A stretch of DNA of 64,000 bases from JALOLV01 sp046295175 (GTDB lineage Bacteria; Bacteroidota; Bacteroidia; Cytophagales; Spirosomataceae), in contig JBKBNY010000001.1 in the NCBI GenBank assembly GCA_046295175.1, positions 682,001 through 746,000 on the forward strand. The letters run 5' to 3'. The position numbers and the translations under genes were made by a program. Under the pieces are notes generated by a model. That model was not told the origin of the DNA, did no database searches, and worked only from the letters and a program-made list of their open reading frames with translations. Positions within the stretch are counted from its first letter, which is position 1. Each line of letters begins with the position of its first letter. Below, in pieces: positions 42,237 through 52,912 of this stretch.

Positions 42237-45200
42237 ATGAAGCAAAACTACTCTATCCCTATTAGGGGTATGTTTCTGTGCGGTCTATTGTTCTTATCTA
42301 CAATAGTGGCCTTTGCTCAGAGAACAATCAGTGGTAAAGTGAGTGATTCGCAAGGGGGAGCCATCCCAGGTGCAAGTGTAACTGTCAAAGGAACAAAAAC
42401 AGGTTCTATCACAGACGCCAATGGTGATTTCAAAATCCAAGCACCAAACTCAGGCGGAACATTAGTAATCAGTTCGATTGGTTACACTGCGAAAGAGGTT
42501 GCAATCGGCAACCAAACAACAATCAATGTTACATTAGAAGATGATGCATCGGCTTTGAGCGAAGTCGTTGTAACTGGTTACACCATTGATAACCGTCGTG
42601 AAACTACGGGTTCGGTATCAATTGTAAAACCAAAAGAATTAACAGTAAGACCTACTGGTAACGTAGAACAGCAGTTACAAGGTCGTGTTGCGGGGGTAAC
42701 GCTCATTACCAATGGTCAACCTGGTACAACCAGCCAGATTCGTGTTCGTGGTTTTGGTTCATTCGGTGGTAACGAGCCATTGTACATCGTTGATGGGGTG
42801 CCAGTTGGTACAACTGATTTCATTAACCCTAATGATATTGAAAGTGTTACTGTATTGAAAGATGCAGCAGCAGCTTCTATCTATGGTGCAAGAGCTGCAA
42901 ACGGTGTAATCGTTTATACTACTAAAAAAGGTGCAAAAGCAGCTAAGAAATTGACAATCAGCTACGATAACATGATTGGTACTACAACACCTGGCCCTGG
43001 TCAGAAAATGATGAACCCAACTGATTTTGCTGATTGGACTTGGAGAGCTTACAAAAACTCTAACGTACCTCTAAGCCACCCACAATTCGGTACTGGTGCT
43101 ACTCCGGTTATCCCTGATTATATCAACGTAGGTGGTGCTTCTGGTGTAATTGGTACAGTTAATTTAGAAGCTGAAAGAGCAAAATACAATGTTAACCCAG
43201 CTGCTGGTGCTATTTACCAAGTTGTTAGAGCAAATAAAGCAGGTACTGACTGGTACGATGCAATTACACGTAATGCTCCTATCAATTACCACTCTTTAGG
43301 TTTCAGTGGTGGTGGAGACAAGAGCCGTTTCTATGTAGGTCTATCGGCTCACAACCAAGCAGGTATCCTGCTTTCGAGTGACTTCAAACGTTATACATTC
43401 AGAGCAAACTCAGAATTTGACATTTTCAAAAACTTGAAAATTGGTCAAAACGTTCAGGTAACATATCGTAGAACTTTAGGTTTATCTGGTGAAAACGGTG
43501 GTATTGGTGTTGCTGATGACGAAAACGACGTTCTTCAAGCATTCCGTATGCCTTCAATCATTCCAGTATATGATGAGTTTGGCGGATACGCTGGTACTGC
43601 GGCCAAAGGCTTCAACAACCCACGTAACCCAGTAGCTAACCAAGAAGGTTTACTAAACAACAGAAGCTTTAACACCCAAGGTTTTGGTAACATCTATCTT
43701 GAGTACGAACCAATCAAAGGCTTGACAGTTCGTTCGAGCTTAGGTGGTGGCTATGGTAGCTTCTACAACTGGAATTACTCACGTCTTCAGTACGAAAACT
43801 CTGAAAATAACTCAGCATTCGGATATGGCGAAGGTGGCGGTTTCTCTTACAACTGGGTATTAACAAACACCGCTAACTATAAGCGTCAGTTTGGCAAACA
43901 CAATGTAGATGTACTTGTTGGACAAGAAGCATTGAATACAGGTAGAGGACGTAACATGAGTGCAAATGGTATCAACCCATTCTCTACTGACCTTGACTTC
44001 GTAACAATCACGACATTGGGTAACCGTAACCCACCTAACAGTAACTACTTCAAAGGTGTAAACTTCTATTCAATATTTGGTCGTGTTAACTACATCTTCA
44101 ACGACAAATATATCGTAACAGCAGTATTACGTCGTGATGGTTCTTCAAGATTTGGTGCAAACAACCGTTATGGTACATTCCCTGCTTTCTCGGCAGCATG
44201 GCGTTTGTCGTCTGAGTCATTCATGAAAGGTATTACTTGGATTAACGACTTGAAAATCCGTGGTGGTTATGGTACAATGGGTAACTCTAACAACGTTGAC
44301 CCTAACAACCAGTATAGCTTGTTCAGTGCAAACATCGGTTCAACAGGTTATGACCTTAATGGTTCTAACTCAAGCGTTGTAGAAGGTTATGCACGTAACC
44401 GTATCGGTAACCCTGATGCAAGATGGGAAACAGCTATCACTAAAAACATCGGTTTTGATGGTACATTCTTCAATGGTAAATTGGATGTTATTTTAGACTT
44501 CTGGCAAAAAGATACTAAAGACCTTTTATTACAATTGCCAATTCCAGCAACAAACGGTTTAGCAGCTGCTCCAGCCGTAAACATTGCTAAAATGGTAAAT
44601 AAAGGTATTGACCTCTTAGTTGCTACAAAAGGTAAAATCGCTGGCGATTTGAACTTCGACGTAACATTCACTGGTGGTATCTTGAAAAATGAAATCACTG
44701 AGGTTGCTCCTGGTGTAACTTACCTTACAAGCGTAAACCCAGGCTACCGTGGTCTGCGACCAATCCGTAACGAAGTTGGACGCTCAATCTCTGCATTCTA
44801 TGGATACAAAGTAATGGGCTTGTTCCAAACTGCTGATGAGGTTGCTTCTGCTCCAGCACAAGATGGTAAAGGAGTAGGACGTTTCCGCTACGAAGACATC
44901 AATAAAGATGGTAAAATTGATGTAAATGACCGTACTTTCTTGGGTAGCCCAGTTCCTAAATTTACTGGTGGTATCTCTTTGACATTGAGCTACAAAAACT
45001 TTGATTTAGTATCTCAATTGAACGGATTCTTTGGCAACAAAATCTTCAACGCTTCTAAATGGTTTACTGATTTCTTCCCATCTTTCCAAGGTGCGGCTAT
45101 CAGCGAGCGTGTAAAAGATTCTTGGACACCATCAAATCCTAATGCGACTATTCCAATCTTCGAAACAGCTTCTAACTTCAGTACGAATACACAAGCTAAC

Positions 45201-45458
45201 TCATTCTACGTAGAAGATGGTTCTTATGTACGTATGCAGACTGTAACTTTGGGTTATACTGTACCACAAAATGTATTGAACAAAGTTAAAATCGAAAGAT
45301 TGAGACTATTTGCTTCAGCAAATAACTTGTTCACACTTACAAAATACCAAGGTCTTGACCCAGGTGTAGGTGGTAACGCTGATACTCAATTTGGTATTGA
45401 TGTAGGTAACTTCCCAGTAACAAGAGGTTATACATTCGGTCTCAACTTAGGATTCTAA
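42237..45458 (+). CDS. SusC/RagA-type TonB-dependent outer-membrane transporter
   Basis: A 1073-residue barrel transporter that works with the SusD-like lipoprotein of the next gene to import a bulky nutrient, powered by TonB. After the signal peptide comes a carboxypeptidase-like domain (TISGKVSDSQGGAIPGASVT). The plug domain follows with QLQGRVAGVTLITN and IRVRGFGSFGGNEPLYIVDG, and then a 22-strand barrel ending in GYTFGLNLGF. Codon use (Ala-, Gly- and Asn-rich, with preferred codons) looks like high expression. The substrate cannot be read from sequence. Confidence 0.97.
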   Translation: MKQNYSIPIRGMFLCGLLFLSTIVAFAQRTISGKVSDSQGGAIPGASVTVKGTKTGSITDANGDFKIQAPNSGGTLVISSIGYTAKEVAIGNQTTINVTLEDDASALSEVVVTGYTIDNRRETTGSVSIVKPKELTVRPTGNVEQQLQGRVAGVTLITNGQPGTTSQIRVRGFGSFGGNEPLYIVDGVPVGTTDFINPNDIESVTVLKDAAAASIYGARAANGVIVYTTKKGAKAAKKLTISYDNMIGTTTPGPGQKMMNPTDFADWTWRAYKNSNVPLSHPQFGTGATPVIPDYINVGGASGVIGTVNLEAERAKYNVNPAAGAIYQVVRANKAGTDWYDAITRNAPINYHSLGFSGGGDKSRFYVGLSAHNQAGILLSSDFKRYTFRANSEFDIFKNLKIGQNVQVTYRRTLGLSGENGGIGVADDENDVLQAFRMPSIIPVYDEFGGYAGTAAKGFNNPRNPVANQEGLLNNRSFNTQGFGNIYLEYEPIKGLTVRSSLGGGYGSFYNWNYSRLQYENSENNSAFGYGEGGGFSYNWVLTNTANYKRQFGKHNVDVLVGQEALNTGRGRNMSANGINPFSTDLDFVTITTLGNRNPPNSNYFKGVNFYSIFGRVNYIFNDKYIVTAVLRRDGSSRFGANNRYGTFPAFSAAWRLSSESFMKGITWINDLKIRGGYGTMGNSNNVDPNNQYSLFSANIGSTGYDLNGSNSSVVEGYARNRIGNPDARWETAITKNIGFDGTFFNGKLDVILDFWQKDTKDLLLQLPIPATNGLAAAPAVNIAKMVNKGIDLLVATKGKIAGDLNFDVTFTGGILKNEITEVAPGVTYLTSVNPGYRGLRPIRNEVGRSISAFYGYKVMGLFQTADEVASAPAQDGKGVGRFRYEDINKDGKIDVNDRTFLGSPVPKFTGGISLTLSYKNFDLVSQLNGFFGNKIFNASKWFTDFFPSFQGAAISERVKDSWTPSNPNATIPIFETASNFSTNTQANSFYVEDGSYVRMQTVTLGYTVPQNVLNKVKIERLRLFASANNLFTLTKYQGLDPGVGGNADTQFGIDVGNFPVTRGYTFGLNLGF

Positions 45459-45602
45459 AACTAAAGTTAATTGAATAAATGTTGTCTTGGTTTATTTGAA
45501 TATTTTTATAAAAAATAAAACATTTTTGATAAACATTCTGTAAAATAGGTTATTCAACAATTATCATTAACATCATTTAATTTAAAAAACATTTATAATA
45601 AT

Positions 45603-47339
45603 ATGAAAAGATATTTTTCAAAGAAAGTAGCGATTGCCACAGCCACAGTGCTTGCTTTTGCAGTTTCTTGTAAAGATTCTTTCTTAGACGTAAAACCTAC
45701 TGGCTCGATTGCGGTTGACCAGTTAAAATCTAAGAAAGGTATCGAAGGAGCCCTGGTAGCAACTTATGGTGCTATCCATGGCTACGGTATCCGTATGGTA
45801 CACCCATGGAACTGGGTTTGGGGTAGTATCCGTGGTGGCGACGCTAACAAAGGTACTGACCCAGGTGACTTCTCGGATATCAACCCTATCCAAACGTTTA
45901 CTTATCAATCAACCCAAGGTGTTATCAATGATAACTACCGCGGTTTGTATGAAATCGTAGCTCGTGCAAACACTGTATTGCGTTTGTTGCCAGACGCAGC
46001 ATCTGACGTAACTGATGCTGATAAAAAGAGAATTGGTGCAGAGGCTCGTTTTATGCGTGGACATGCCTATTTCTCATTGAAGCGTAACTTCGACAAAACA
46101 CCTATCATCGACGAAAAATTAGATTATGGTGCAGGTATCGAAGCCGTTAAAAATGACAAAGATATGTGGCCTCAGATTGAAGCTGACATGAAATTTGCTT
46201 ACGATAACCTACCAGAAACTCAAGGTGCAGTAGGTCGTGCTAACAAATGGGCTGCTGCCGCTTATCTTGGTAAAATCTATTTGTATCAGAAAAAATACGC
46301 TCAAGCAAAAACTTTGTTTGATGAGGTTATTACAAAAGGTACAAACTCAAGAGGTGTTAAGTTTGCTTTGGTTCCTAAATTTGGTGATTTGTATAAAGCA
46401 TCAAACGATAACAACCCAGAGTCTATCTTTGCAGTTCAAGCAGCAGCAAACACAGGTTCGGTAAACAACGCTAACGCAGAAGGTGACTTGAACTACCCTT
46501 ACAACACTGGTCCTAACGGCCCTGGTAACTGTTGTGGTTTCTTCCAGCCAAGTTTTGAGTTAGCAAACTCATTCCGTACAAGTGCAACTGGTTTACCACT
46601 TTTGGATGGTTCTTACAACGTTGGTGCAAACCAACTTAAAACTGACATGGGTATCCTGTCGTCTCAACCATTTACTCCAGATGAAGGTAATCTTGACCCA
46701 CGCCTCGACTGGACAATTGGCCGTCGTGGTATTCAGTTCCTTGACTGGCAACCACACCCAGGTGCAGCTTGGATTCGTAACCAACCAAACGGTGGGCCAT
46801 ACTCACCTAAGAAATACTCTTACTACAAATCAGATAGAGGTTCGTTGCAAGATAACAGCTCATGGACACCAGGTTATACAGCTCTTAACTACACAGTTAT
46901 TCGTTTAGCTGACGTACTTTTGATGGCTGCTGAGTGTGAAATCGAAGTTGGTTCTTTAGAGAAAGCTCGTGAATACGTAAACATGGTTCGCAGACGTGCA
47001 GCTAACGCTGATGGTTTTGTAATCCAAGATGGTAAGCCTGCGGCTAAATATACTATCTCTACTTACGATGCTCCATGGACAGACAAAGCTGCGGCAACAA
47101 CTGCGGTAAGATTTGAGCGTAAGTTAGAGTTAGCTATGGAAGGTCACCGTTTCTACGACCTTGTTCGTTGGGGTACAGATGTTACCGAAATCAACAAGTT
47201 CTTGGAATACGAGAAGAAATTCTTAGCTGGTACTTATGGCCCTGCTAAATACGAAGCAAAACATGCTTTATTGCCACTTCCTCAAGGTCAAATCGACTTA
47301 GTAGGACCTGACATCCTCAAGCAAAACCCTGGTTATTAA
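45603..47339 (+). CDS. SusD/RagB-type nutrient-binding lipoprotein
   Basis: A 578-residue surface lipoprotein that caps the SusC barrel. The lipobox is AFAVSC. SusD landmarks are FLDVKPTGSIAVDQL, EARFMRGHAYFSLKR (TPR helices), LADVLLMAAECEIE and the C-terminal RFERKLELAMEGHRFYDLVRWG followed by LPLPQGQIDL. It lies 144 bases after susC and ends before a strong hairpin terminator, so the operon core is susC-susD. Confidence 0.96.
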   Translation: MKRYFSKKVAIATATVLAFAVSCKDSFLDVKPTGSIAVDQLKSKKGIEGALVATYGAIHGYGIRMVHPWNWVWGSIRGGDANKGTDPGDFSDINPIQTFTYQSTQGVINDNYRGLYEIVARANTVLRLLPDAASDVTDADKKRIGAEARFMRGHAYFSLKRNFDKTPIIDEKLDYGAGIEAVKNDKDMWPQIEADMKFAYDNLPETQGAVGRANKWAAAAYLGKIYLYQKKYAQAKTLFDEVITKGTNSRGVKFALVPKFGDLYKASNDNNPESIFAVQAAANTGSVNNANAEGDLNYPYNTGPNGPGNCCGFFQPSFELANSFRTSATGLPLLDGSYNVGANQLKTDMGILSSQPFTPDEGNLDPRLDWTIGRRGIQFLDWQPHPGAAWIRNQPNGGPYSPKKYSYYKSDRGSLQDNSSWTPGYTALNYTVIRLADVLLMAAECEIEVGSLEKAREYVNMVRRRAANADGFVIQDGKPAAKYTISTYDAPWTDKAAATTAVRFERKLELAMEGHRFYDLVRWGTDVTEINKFLEYEKKFLAGTYGPAKYEAKHALLPLPQGQIDLVGPDILKQNPGY

Positions 47340-47362
47340 TCAATAATAACTTTCAAAATAGT

Positions 47363-47394
47363 AAAAGAGATGGTATTTTTACCATCTCTTTTTT
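47363..47394 (+). terminator. Terminator after susD
   Basis: AAAAGAGATGGTA (47363-47375), loop TTTT, TACCATCTCTTTT (47380-47392), 13-bp perfect arms with T-run. It could attenuate rather than stop expression of the UnbV-type gene 20 bases downstream. Confidence 0.88.
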
Positions 47395-47414
47395 ATGCCT
47401 AATCATTAAGAAAA

Positions 47415-50400
47415 ATGTCTAAAAATATCTTACTTTCGATTGTCGTTTCTTGTGTCTTTTTGTGTTCGTGTTCAAAAGATAAGCTATTTACTTCTTTGGG
47501 GGCTGACGAGACGGGTATCAACTTCTCGAATCGAATTGCCGAAAACGATACCATGAATATTCTTTCGTTTGAATATATCTACAATGGTGGTGGAGTTGCA
47601 TTAGGCGATTTTAATAATGATAACCTAACTGACATTTATTTTACTGCTAATACTTCTCCGAACAAATTATACCTTAATAAAGGTGATTTAAAATTTGAAG
47701 ACGTTACCCAGACTGCTGGTGTCGATGGTAATAAACGGTGGTCTTCGGGAGTAGCATTGGTAGATATCAACAATGATAAAAAACTTGATATTTATGTTTG
47801 TGCTACCGCTAAGAAATCTCCCAACGAGAGAGCCAATTTACTTTATGTAAACCAAGGAAATGATAAAAATAATGTGCCAGTTTTCAAAGAAATGGGCAAA
47901 GAGTACGGCGTAGCCGATACAACTCACACAACAAACGCTGCATTTTTTGATTATGATAATGATGGAGACCTCGACCTATATTTAGTCGTGAATGAGATGG
48001 ATGACAAGATGTTTCCGAACAAATATCACGAAAAAATAAAGGATGGTTCATCAAAACGTACGGATAGATTATACCGAAACGATATTGCCGAAAAGGGTAC
48101 ATTTACCAATGTTTCTAAAGAGGCAGGTATTTTGATTGAAGGATACGGTTTAGGAGTAAACATCTGTGATATTAACCAAGATGGCTGGAAGGATATTTAT
48201 GTAACAAACGATTATCTAACCAATGATTTACTCTACATAAACAACCAAAACGGCACTTTTACCGACCAAGCATCTATTTATTTTAAGCATACTTCGCACT
48301 CGGCGATGGGCAATGATATTGCCGACATTAATAATGACGGACTACCCGATGTGATAGCACTCGACATGATGCCGGCCACCAATGAACGTAAGAAAATGAT
48401 GGTGCCTGCCAATAGCTATGTGACATACCAAAATAACGAAGCATGGGGGTATCAGTATCAATATGCCAGAAATACATTGCAACTCAATCGTGGAAAAAAT
48501 CCAAAAACGGGTGTTCCTATTTTCAGCGAGATTGGTTTGTTGGCAGGGGTTGCCGAGACCGATTGGAGTTGGACACCAATGGTGGTTGATTTCGATAATG
48601 ATGGGCTTCGTGATATTATCGTAACAAACGGTTTTCCGCGTGATATTACCGACCAAGATTTTGTAGCCTACCGCAACGAAGTCTTTAGTTTGATGAGCAA
48701 AATGGAACTAAGAGACCATATTCCGGCAATCAAACTCAAAAATTTTGCATTTAAAAACAAAGGAAATGCTCAGTTTGAAGATAAAACCGATGATTGGGGA
48801 ATCGTGGAGCCTTCTTTCTCGAATGGTGCGGCTTATGCCGATTTAGACAACGATGGCGATTTGGATTATGTAGTAAATAACATCAACGATTCGGCTTCGG
48901 TATATCGCAATAACTTGATTCAACTCAAAACCAACGATAGCAATTACCTTCGTATCAAGTTAAACGGAAACGATAAGAATTTCTTAGGAATCGGAGCCAT
49001 TATAGAAATCAAAACTGGCGAATCCGATATTTATTATGAGCATACACCTTATCGTGGCTATTTATCATCGGTTGAGCCTATCGCTCATTTTGGGCTTGGC
49101 AAAACGACTGTTATCCCAGAAGTAAAAATTACATGGCAGAGCGGCAGAGTACAAATCTTAAAGAATGTCAAGGCCAATCAGGTTTTGGCGGTCGATGAGA
49201 AAAACGCAACAGTACCTACCAATCAGCTCGAAAAAGAGTCGGTAAAACCACTTTTTGATGACATTACAGATGTATTGAATATTCCGTATAAACACGAAGA
49301 ATCTGACTTTATCGACTTTAATATTCAGAAACTTATCCCTCATAAATTTTCGCAATTTGGGCCTGCCATTGCCGTTGGCGATGTAAACGGAGACAAAATT
49401 GATGATGTGTTTATCGGTGGAGCAAATCAGCACAAAGGCAAATTTTTGATTCAAAACGCCGAGGGCAAATTTGCGGTAAACGACCTATTGCCCGATAAAG
49501 AACATAACACCGAAGACATGGGGGTTCTGCTATTTGATGCCGATAAAGACAATGACCTCGACCTCTATATTGTAAGTGGTAGTTATGAATTTAATGCCGA
49601 TTCGACGGCTCTTCAAGACCGTTTTTATACCAACGATGGCAAGGGTAATTTTACATCGCAGGCCAATGCAGTACCTAAATTTTTGAAGAGTGGCTCGTGT
49701 GTAAAAGCGGCCGACTACGACCACGATAGCGATTTGGATTTATTCATCGGAGGTAGGGTTGAGCCAAAGGCATATCCTAAACCTGTTTCGAGTTATATTT
49801 TACGCAATGACGGTGGTAAATTCAGCATTGCTCATACTTTTCAGAATATTGGTTTGGTTTGCGATGCCCTCTGGACCGACTTCGACAACGACGGTTGGGT
49901 AGATTTAATGATGGCGGGTGAATTTATGCCGATTACGCTATTCAAAAATCAAAAAGGTAAACTTACCAAGCACGATAATTTGAATCTTGGTGCAAAGATG
50001 GGCTGGTGGAATAGCCTTGCAGCAGGGGATTTTGACAACGATGGCGATATGGATTATATCGCTGGTAATTTAGGAATCAATACGTTGCAAAGGGTATCGG
50101 ATAAACAACCAATTAGTGTTTTTGCCAAAGATTTCAATAACGATGGATTCTATGATGCAATACCGACGATTTTCTACAAAAATAATAAAGGCGAATACAA
50201 AGAATATCCTTATAGCTCACGCGATGATTTGGCAAAACAGTTTATACAAACTCGTCAGCGTTTTCAGAATTACGCCAAATTTGCCGAGGCCACAATTACC
50301 GAAATCTTGAAACCAGAAGAAATCAAAGATGCCTTGATTTTGAGGGCCAATTGGATGAAAACAAGCTACATCGAAAACAAAGGAAATGGCGATTTTGCGG

Positions 50401-50921
50401 TAAAAGAATTGCCTCTCGAAGCTCAGTTTGCACCTATCTTCGGTATGATTTTGCAAGATTTTGACAATGATGGAAACCTCGATGCACTTTTGGCGGGCAA
50501 TGACTTTAGCACTGAGGTATTAATTGGCCGCCACGACGCCCTAAATGGGTTACTACTCAAAGGCGATGGCAAAGGCAATTTCAGTACCGTTTCGTTACAA
50601 AATAGTGGTTATTGTGTAATGGGCGATGCTAAAAGTTTAGTTAGAATCACGACAGCAAATAACAAATTATTGACGATTTCGGGTCAAAATCGTGATATTT
50701 TGAAGGTTTTTGAATACAGCAAGCCAATCAAGAAAATTGATTTATTGCCAAATGAATATTCAGCAATCTTGAAATTGAAAAATGGTAAAACTCGCCGAGA
50801 AGAAATTGGTTTTGGCACTTCGTTTTTATCGCAATCTGCTCATAGTCTGATTGTTGGCGAAGACGTTAAGCAGGTAGAAATTATCAATAATTCGGGGCAG
50901 AAACGAGTCGTTAATCTGTAA
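47415..50921 (+). CDS. Large VCBS-repeat lipoprotein with ASPIC/UnbV domain
   Basis: A 1168-residue lipoprotein (lipobox LCSCS). It carries many FG-GAP/VCBS propeller repeats with calcium loops, for example DFNNDNLTD, DYDNDGDLD, DINQDGWKD and DLDNDGDLD. An ASPIC/UnbV domain lies near residues 510-600 (IKLNGNDKNFLGIGAIIEIK, RGYLSSVEPIAHFGLG). A second propeller then fills 620-1100. Homologues resemble CRTAC1 and often sit beside SusCD in Bacteroidota. It probably stays on the surface, bound with its SusCD neighbours, but the cargo is unknown. It lies 75 bases after susD, past a hairpin. Confidence 0.87.
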   Translation: MSKNILLSIVVSCVFLCSCSKDKLFTSLGADETGINFSNRIAENDTMNILSFEYIYNGGGVALGDFNNDNLTDIYFTANTSPNKLYLNKGDLKFEDVTQTAGVDGNKRWSSGVALVDINNDKKLDIYVCATAKKSPNERANLLYVNQGNDKNNVPVFKEMGKEYGVADTTHTTNAAFFDYDNDGDLDLYLVVNEMDDKMFPNKYHEKIKDGSSKRTDRLYRNDIAEKGTFTNVSKEAGILIEGYGLGVNICDINQDGWKDIYVTNDYLTNDLLYINNQNGTFTDQASIYFKHTSHSAMGNDIADINNDGLPDVIALDMMPATNERKKMMVPANSYVTYQNNEAWGYQYQYARNTLQLNRGKNPKTGVPIFSEIGLLAGVAETDWSWTPMVVDFDNDGLRDIIVTNGFPRDITDQDFVAYRNEVFSLMSKMELRDHIPAIKLKNFAFKNKGNAQFEDKTDDWGIVEPSFSNGAAYADLDNDGDLDYVVNNINDSASVYRNNLIQLKTNDSNYLRIKLNGNDKNFLGIGAIIEIKTGESDIYYEHTPYRGYLSSVEPIAHFGLGKTTVIPEVKITWQSGRVQILKNVKANQVLAVDEKNATVPTNQLEKESVKPLFDDITDVLNIPYKHEESDFIDFNIQKLIPHKFSQFGPAIAVGDVNGDKIDDVFIGGANQHKGKFLIQNAEGKFAVNDLLPDKEHNTEDMGVLLFDADKDNDLDLYIVSGSYEFNADSTALQDRFYTNDGKGNFTSQANAVPKFLKSGSCVKAADYDHDSDLDLFIGGRVEPKAYPKPVSSYILRNDGGKFSIAHTFQNIGLVCDALWTDFDNDGWVDLMMAGEFMPITLFKNQKGKLTKHDNLNLGAKMGWWNSLAAGDFDNDGDMDYIAGNLGINTLQRVSDKQPISVFAKDFNNDGFYDAIPTIFYKNNKGEYKEYPYSSRDDLAKQFIQTRQRFQNYAKFAEATITEILKPEEIKDALILRANWMKTSYIENKGNGDFAVKELPLEAQFAPIFGMILQDFDNDGNLDALLAGNDFSTEVLIGRHDALNGLLLKGDGKGNFSTVSLQNSGYCVMGDAKSLVRITTANNKLLTISGQNRDILKVFEYSKPIKKIDLLPNEYSAILKLKNGKTRREEIGFGTSFLSQSAHSLIVGEDVKQVEIINNSGQKRVVNL

Positions 50922-50931
50922 ATTTCATTTA

Positions 50932-50966
50932 AACCCTGACGGGGTTTTCAAACCACCGTCAGGGTT
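50932..50966. terminator. Bidirectional palindrome between convergent genes
   Basis: Outer arms AACCCTGACGG (50932-50942) and CCGTCAGGGTT (50956-50966) enclose a second palindrome, GGTTT-TC-AAACC. It lies between the UnbV gene and the DUF2911 gene and is of the CTGACrGGG family. Terminator function is inferred from position. Confidence 0.65.
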
Positions 50967-50972
50967 ATAAAA

Positions 50973-51851
50973 TCAGCCTTTCTTCTTCTTAGGAGTTTCA
51001 ACAACCGGAGCCGCAACTGGCAATTTTGCCTTAATATCGGTGATTCCTTTTTCGATACCATCTTTAAAGAATTGGTAGCTTGGGTCGCTTCCGCCCAACG
51101 ATTGAGCCTTCATGGCAAACGCCAAAGCATCCGAAGATTTGCCCAATTTATCCAAAATCTGAGCTTTTACCCAGTTGTTGCGGAATGTCTCACGCAAAGC
51201 CAAAGATTTATCGACCAAAGCAAGAGCTTTATTCAAATCCATTCCTTTTTGCACCATGTACTCAGCAGCTTGTTGGAACGAAGCCGAAGCTTGGCTTCCT
51301 TGTTGAGTCAAAGCCACATCAATTGATTTTTCGATGTTTACACCGATATTGAGTGTTACTTTCGTTTTCTCCCAATAGATATTCATCTTTGCTGCATCGT
51401 CTTTGATGTCAGAGAAATCAATCGTGAAAGATTCGGTCAAAGCAACCTCCGAAGTCTTCACTTTTACACGCAAAGCATCTTCTGAATCTTTGTAGTTCTG
51501 CTCGCCAACGTTCAAATTTTTCGAGAAGATTACAGTCCATTCGTCAGCACCCGGAATCGACATGATGGCGTATTTGCCCGCTGCCAATGGTTGTCCTTCA
51601 ACTGTAATATCAGAAGAAACTTCGATTTTGGTAGAGGCGTTGGCTCCTGTACGGTAAATTTTACCAAACGGAATCAATTTGCCGAAAATCTCACGACCTC
51701 TCAATGCTGGGCGAGAGTAATCGACAGATACTTTAGCGACCCCAACCACTTGCGAAACCGTTGCCGCTGGCGATGGAGCTGGTGTAACTTGTGCTACAAC
51801 GAAATTGACTGATAATAAGACACTTGCAATAAAACTCGTAATTTTTTTCAT
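50973..51851 (-). CDS. Secreted DUF2911 protein
   Basis: A 292-residue protein with a signal peptide (SFIASVLLSVNFVVAQ). The DUF2911 domain covers about 30-165 (VDYSRPALRGREIFGKLIP, FGKIYRTGANASTKIEVS, AGKYAIMSIPG). A helical repeat region lies in the second half (QAAEYMVQKGMDLNKALALVDKSLALR) and resembles TPR. The end is Lys-rich. No biochemical role is known for the family. Confidence 0.85.
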   Translation of the reverse strand: MKKITSFIASVLLSVNFVVAQVTPAPSPAATVSQVVGVAKVSVDYSRPALRGREIFGKLIPFGKIYRTGANASTKIEVSSDITVEGQPLAAGKYAIMSIPGADEWTVIFSKNLNVGEQNYKDSEDALRVKVKTSEVALTESFTIDFSDIKDDAAKMNIYWEKTKVTLNIGVNIEKSIDVALTQQGSQASASFQQAAEYMVQKGMDLNKALALVDKSLALRETFRNNWVKAQILDKLGKSSDALAFAMKAQSLGGSDPSYQFFKDGIEKGITDIKAKLPVAAPVVETPKKKKG

Positions 51852-51983
51852 AGAGAACCAAGGATTTTTAGTCGTTTAAAACGTAAAGATATGCAATTAG
51901 TACCGCAAAATAAAAATGGCTTTTGATTCATGTTATTTATTGGTAGATTACTCATAAAATTGAACCCTAAACACCCGTAAGCC

Positions 51984-52910
51984 ATGTTATCGTCAAGCAT
52001 ACTCGACACCCTAATCGCCCTTGTTTTTGTTTATTTTTTATTATCGACACTGGTTAGTTGTACGATAGAATATTATGCTCAACAAACCAAAAGAAGGGCG
52101 ATTGCACTCAAAGATGCACTCAATAAGATTCTAAACGACCACATAAATCTCAATTTTGCCAGTTTGCTGTATGCACATCCGCTCGTGAAAGAGTTTAGAG
52201 AGAAAGAAAACAAACTCCCCTCCTACCTCGACGGAAATACCTTTGCCAAAGCATTGATTGATATTATTGCAAAACAAAGCCCCGAAACGCAAGACTTATT
52301 GAAAGATTTTAAATCTGGGGTGAATGCACTCAAAGACGGAGATGTCAAGACACTGCTCAATGCTTTTGGAATGAGTGCTGGCAGTATCGACGAACTCGAA
52401 AAGCAGATTCAGGCTTGGTATGATGGCTACATGGATAGGGTAACTGGATGGTATAAAAAAGGTATGAGAATGCCACTTTTCATCGGAGCCGCGATTTACG
52501 TCGTACTATTCAATGTCAATTTTATTGATATTACCAAATACCTTTACGTCAATGAATCGGTCCGTGATGCCATTGTTTCAGATGCAATTACAGCTACCCA
52601 AAAGGATTCTCTTCAATTTTCGCCCGCAAACATTGACTCGCTCAATAAGAAGCTAACCAATGATTATTTACTACCAATCGGATGGGATTTGGCCGAAGAA
52701 ACGGGAATAAAAGATAAAGGTTTACAAAAATTCTTCTCAAATATGCGTAAAGAAGTCCATTCAAAGGGACTTGGACATGTTTTCTGGGGTTGGCTGATTT
52801 CGGCGTTTATCATGAGTTTTGGGGCTCCTTTTTGGTTCGATGTTCTCAAAAAACTTGCCAATATGCGAGGAAGTGGATTAAAAACGCTAATCGACGATAA
52901 AACAAAATAG
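51984..52910 (+). CDS. Membrane protein, first gene of a three-gene operon
   Basis: A 308-residue protein of unknown function. The N-terminal helix (LDTLIALVFVYFLLSTLVS) is followed by a helical soluble part, then a second helix (PLFIGAAIYVVLFNVNFI), a soluble loop and a C-terminal helix (WGWLISAFIMSFGAPFWF) before DVLKKLANMRGSG. The first helix ends CTIEYYAQQTKRRAIALKDAL. Only two bases separate it from the next gene, so the two are translationally coupled. I do not recognise the family. Confidence 0.7.
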   Translation: MLSSSILDTLIALVFVYFLLSTLVSCTIEYYAQQTKRRAIALKDALNKILNDHINLNFASLLYAHPLVKEFREKENKLPSYLDGNTFAKALIDIIAKQSPETQDLLKDFKSGVNALKDGDVKTLLNAFGMSAGSIDELEKQIQAWYDGYMDRVTGWYKKGMRMPLFIGAAIYVVLFNVNFIDITKYLYVNESVRDAIVSDAITATQKDSLQFSPANIDSLNKKLTNDYLLPIGWDLAEETGIKDKGLQKFFSNMRKEVHSKGLGHVFWGWLISAFIMSFGAPFWFDVLKKLANMRGSGLKTLIDDKTK

Positions 52911-52912
52911 CC

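Noticed and set aside
45766..45960. Short plus-strand ORF inside the SusD gene
   Set aside because: Out-of-frame shadow of a highly biased coding sequence.
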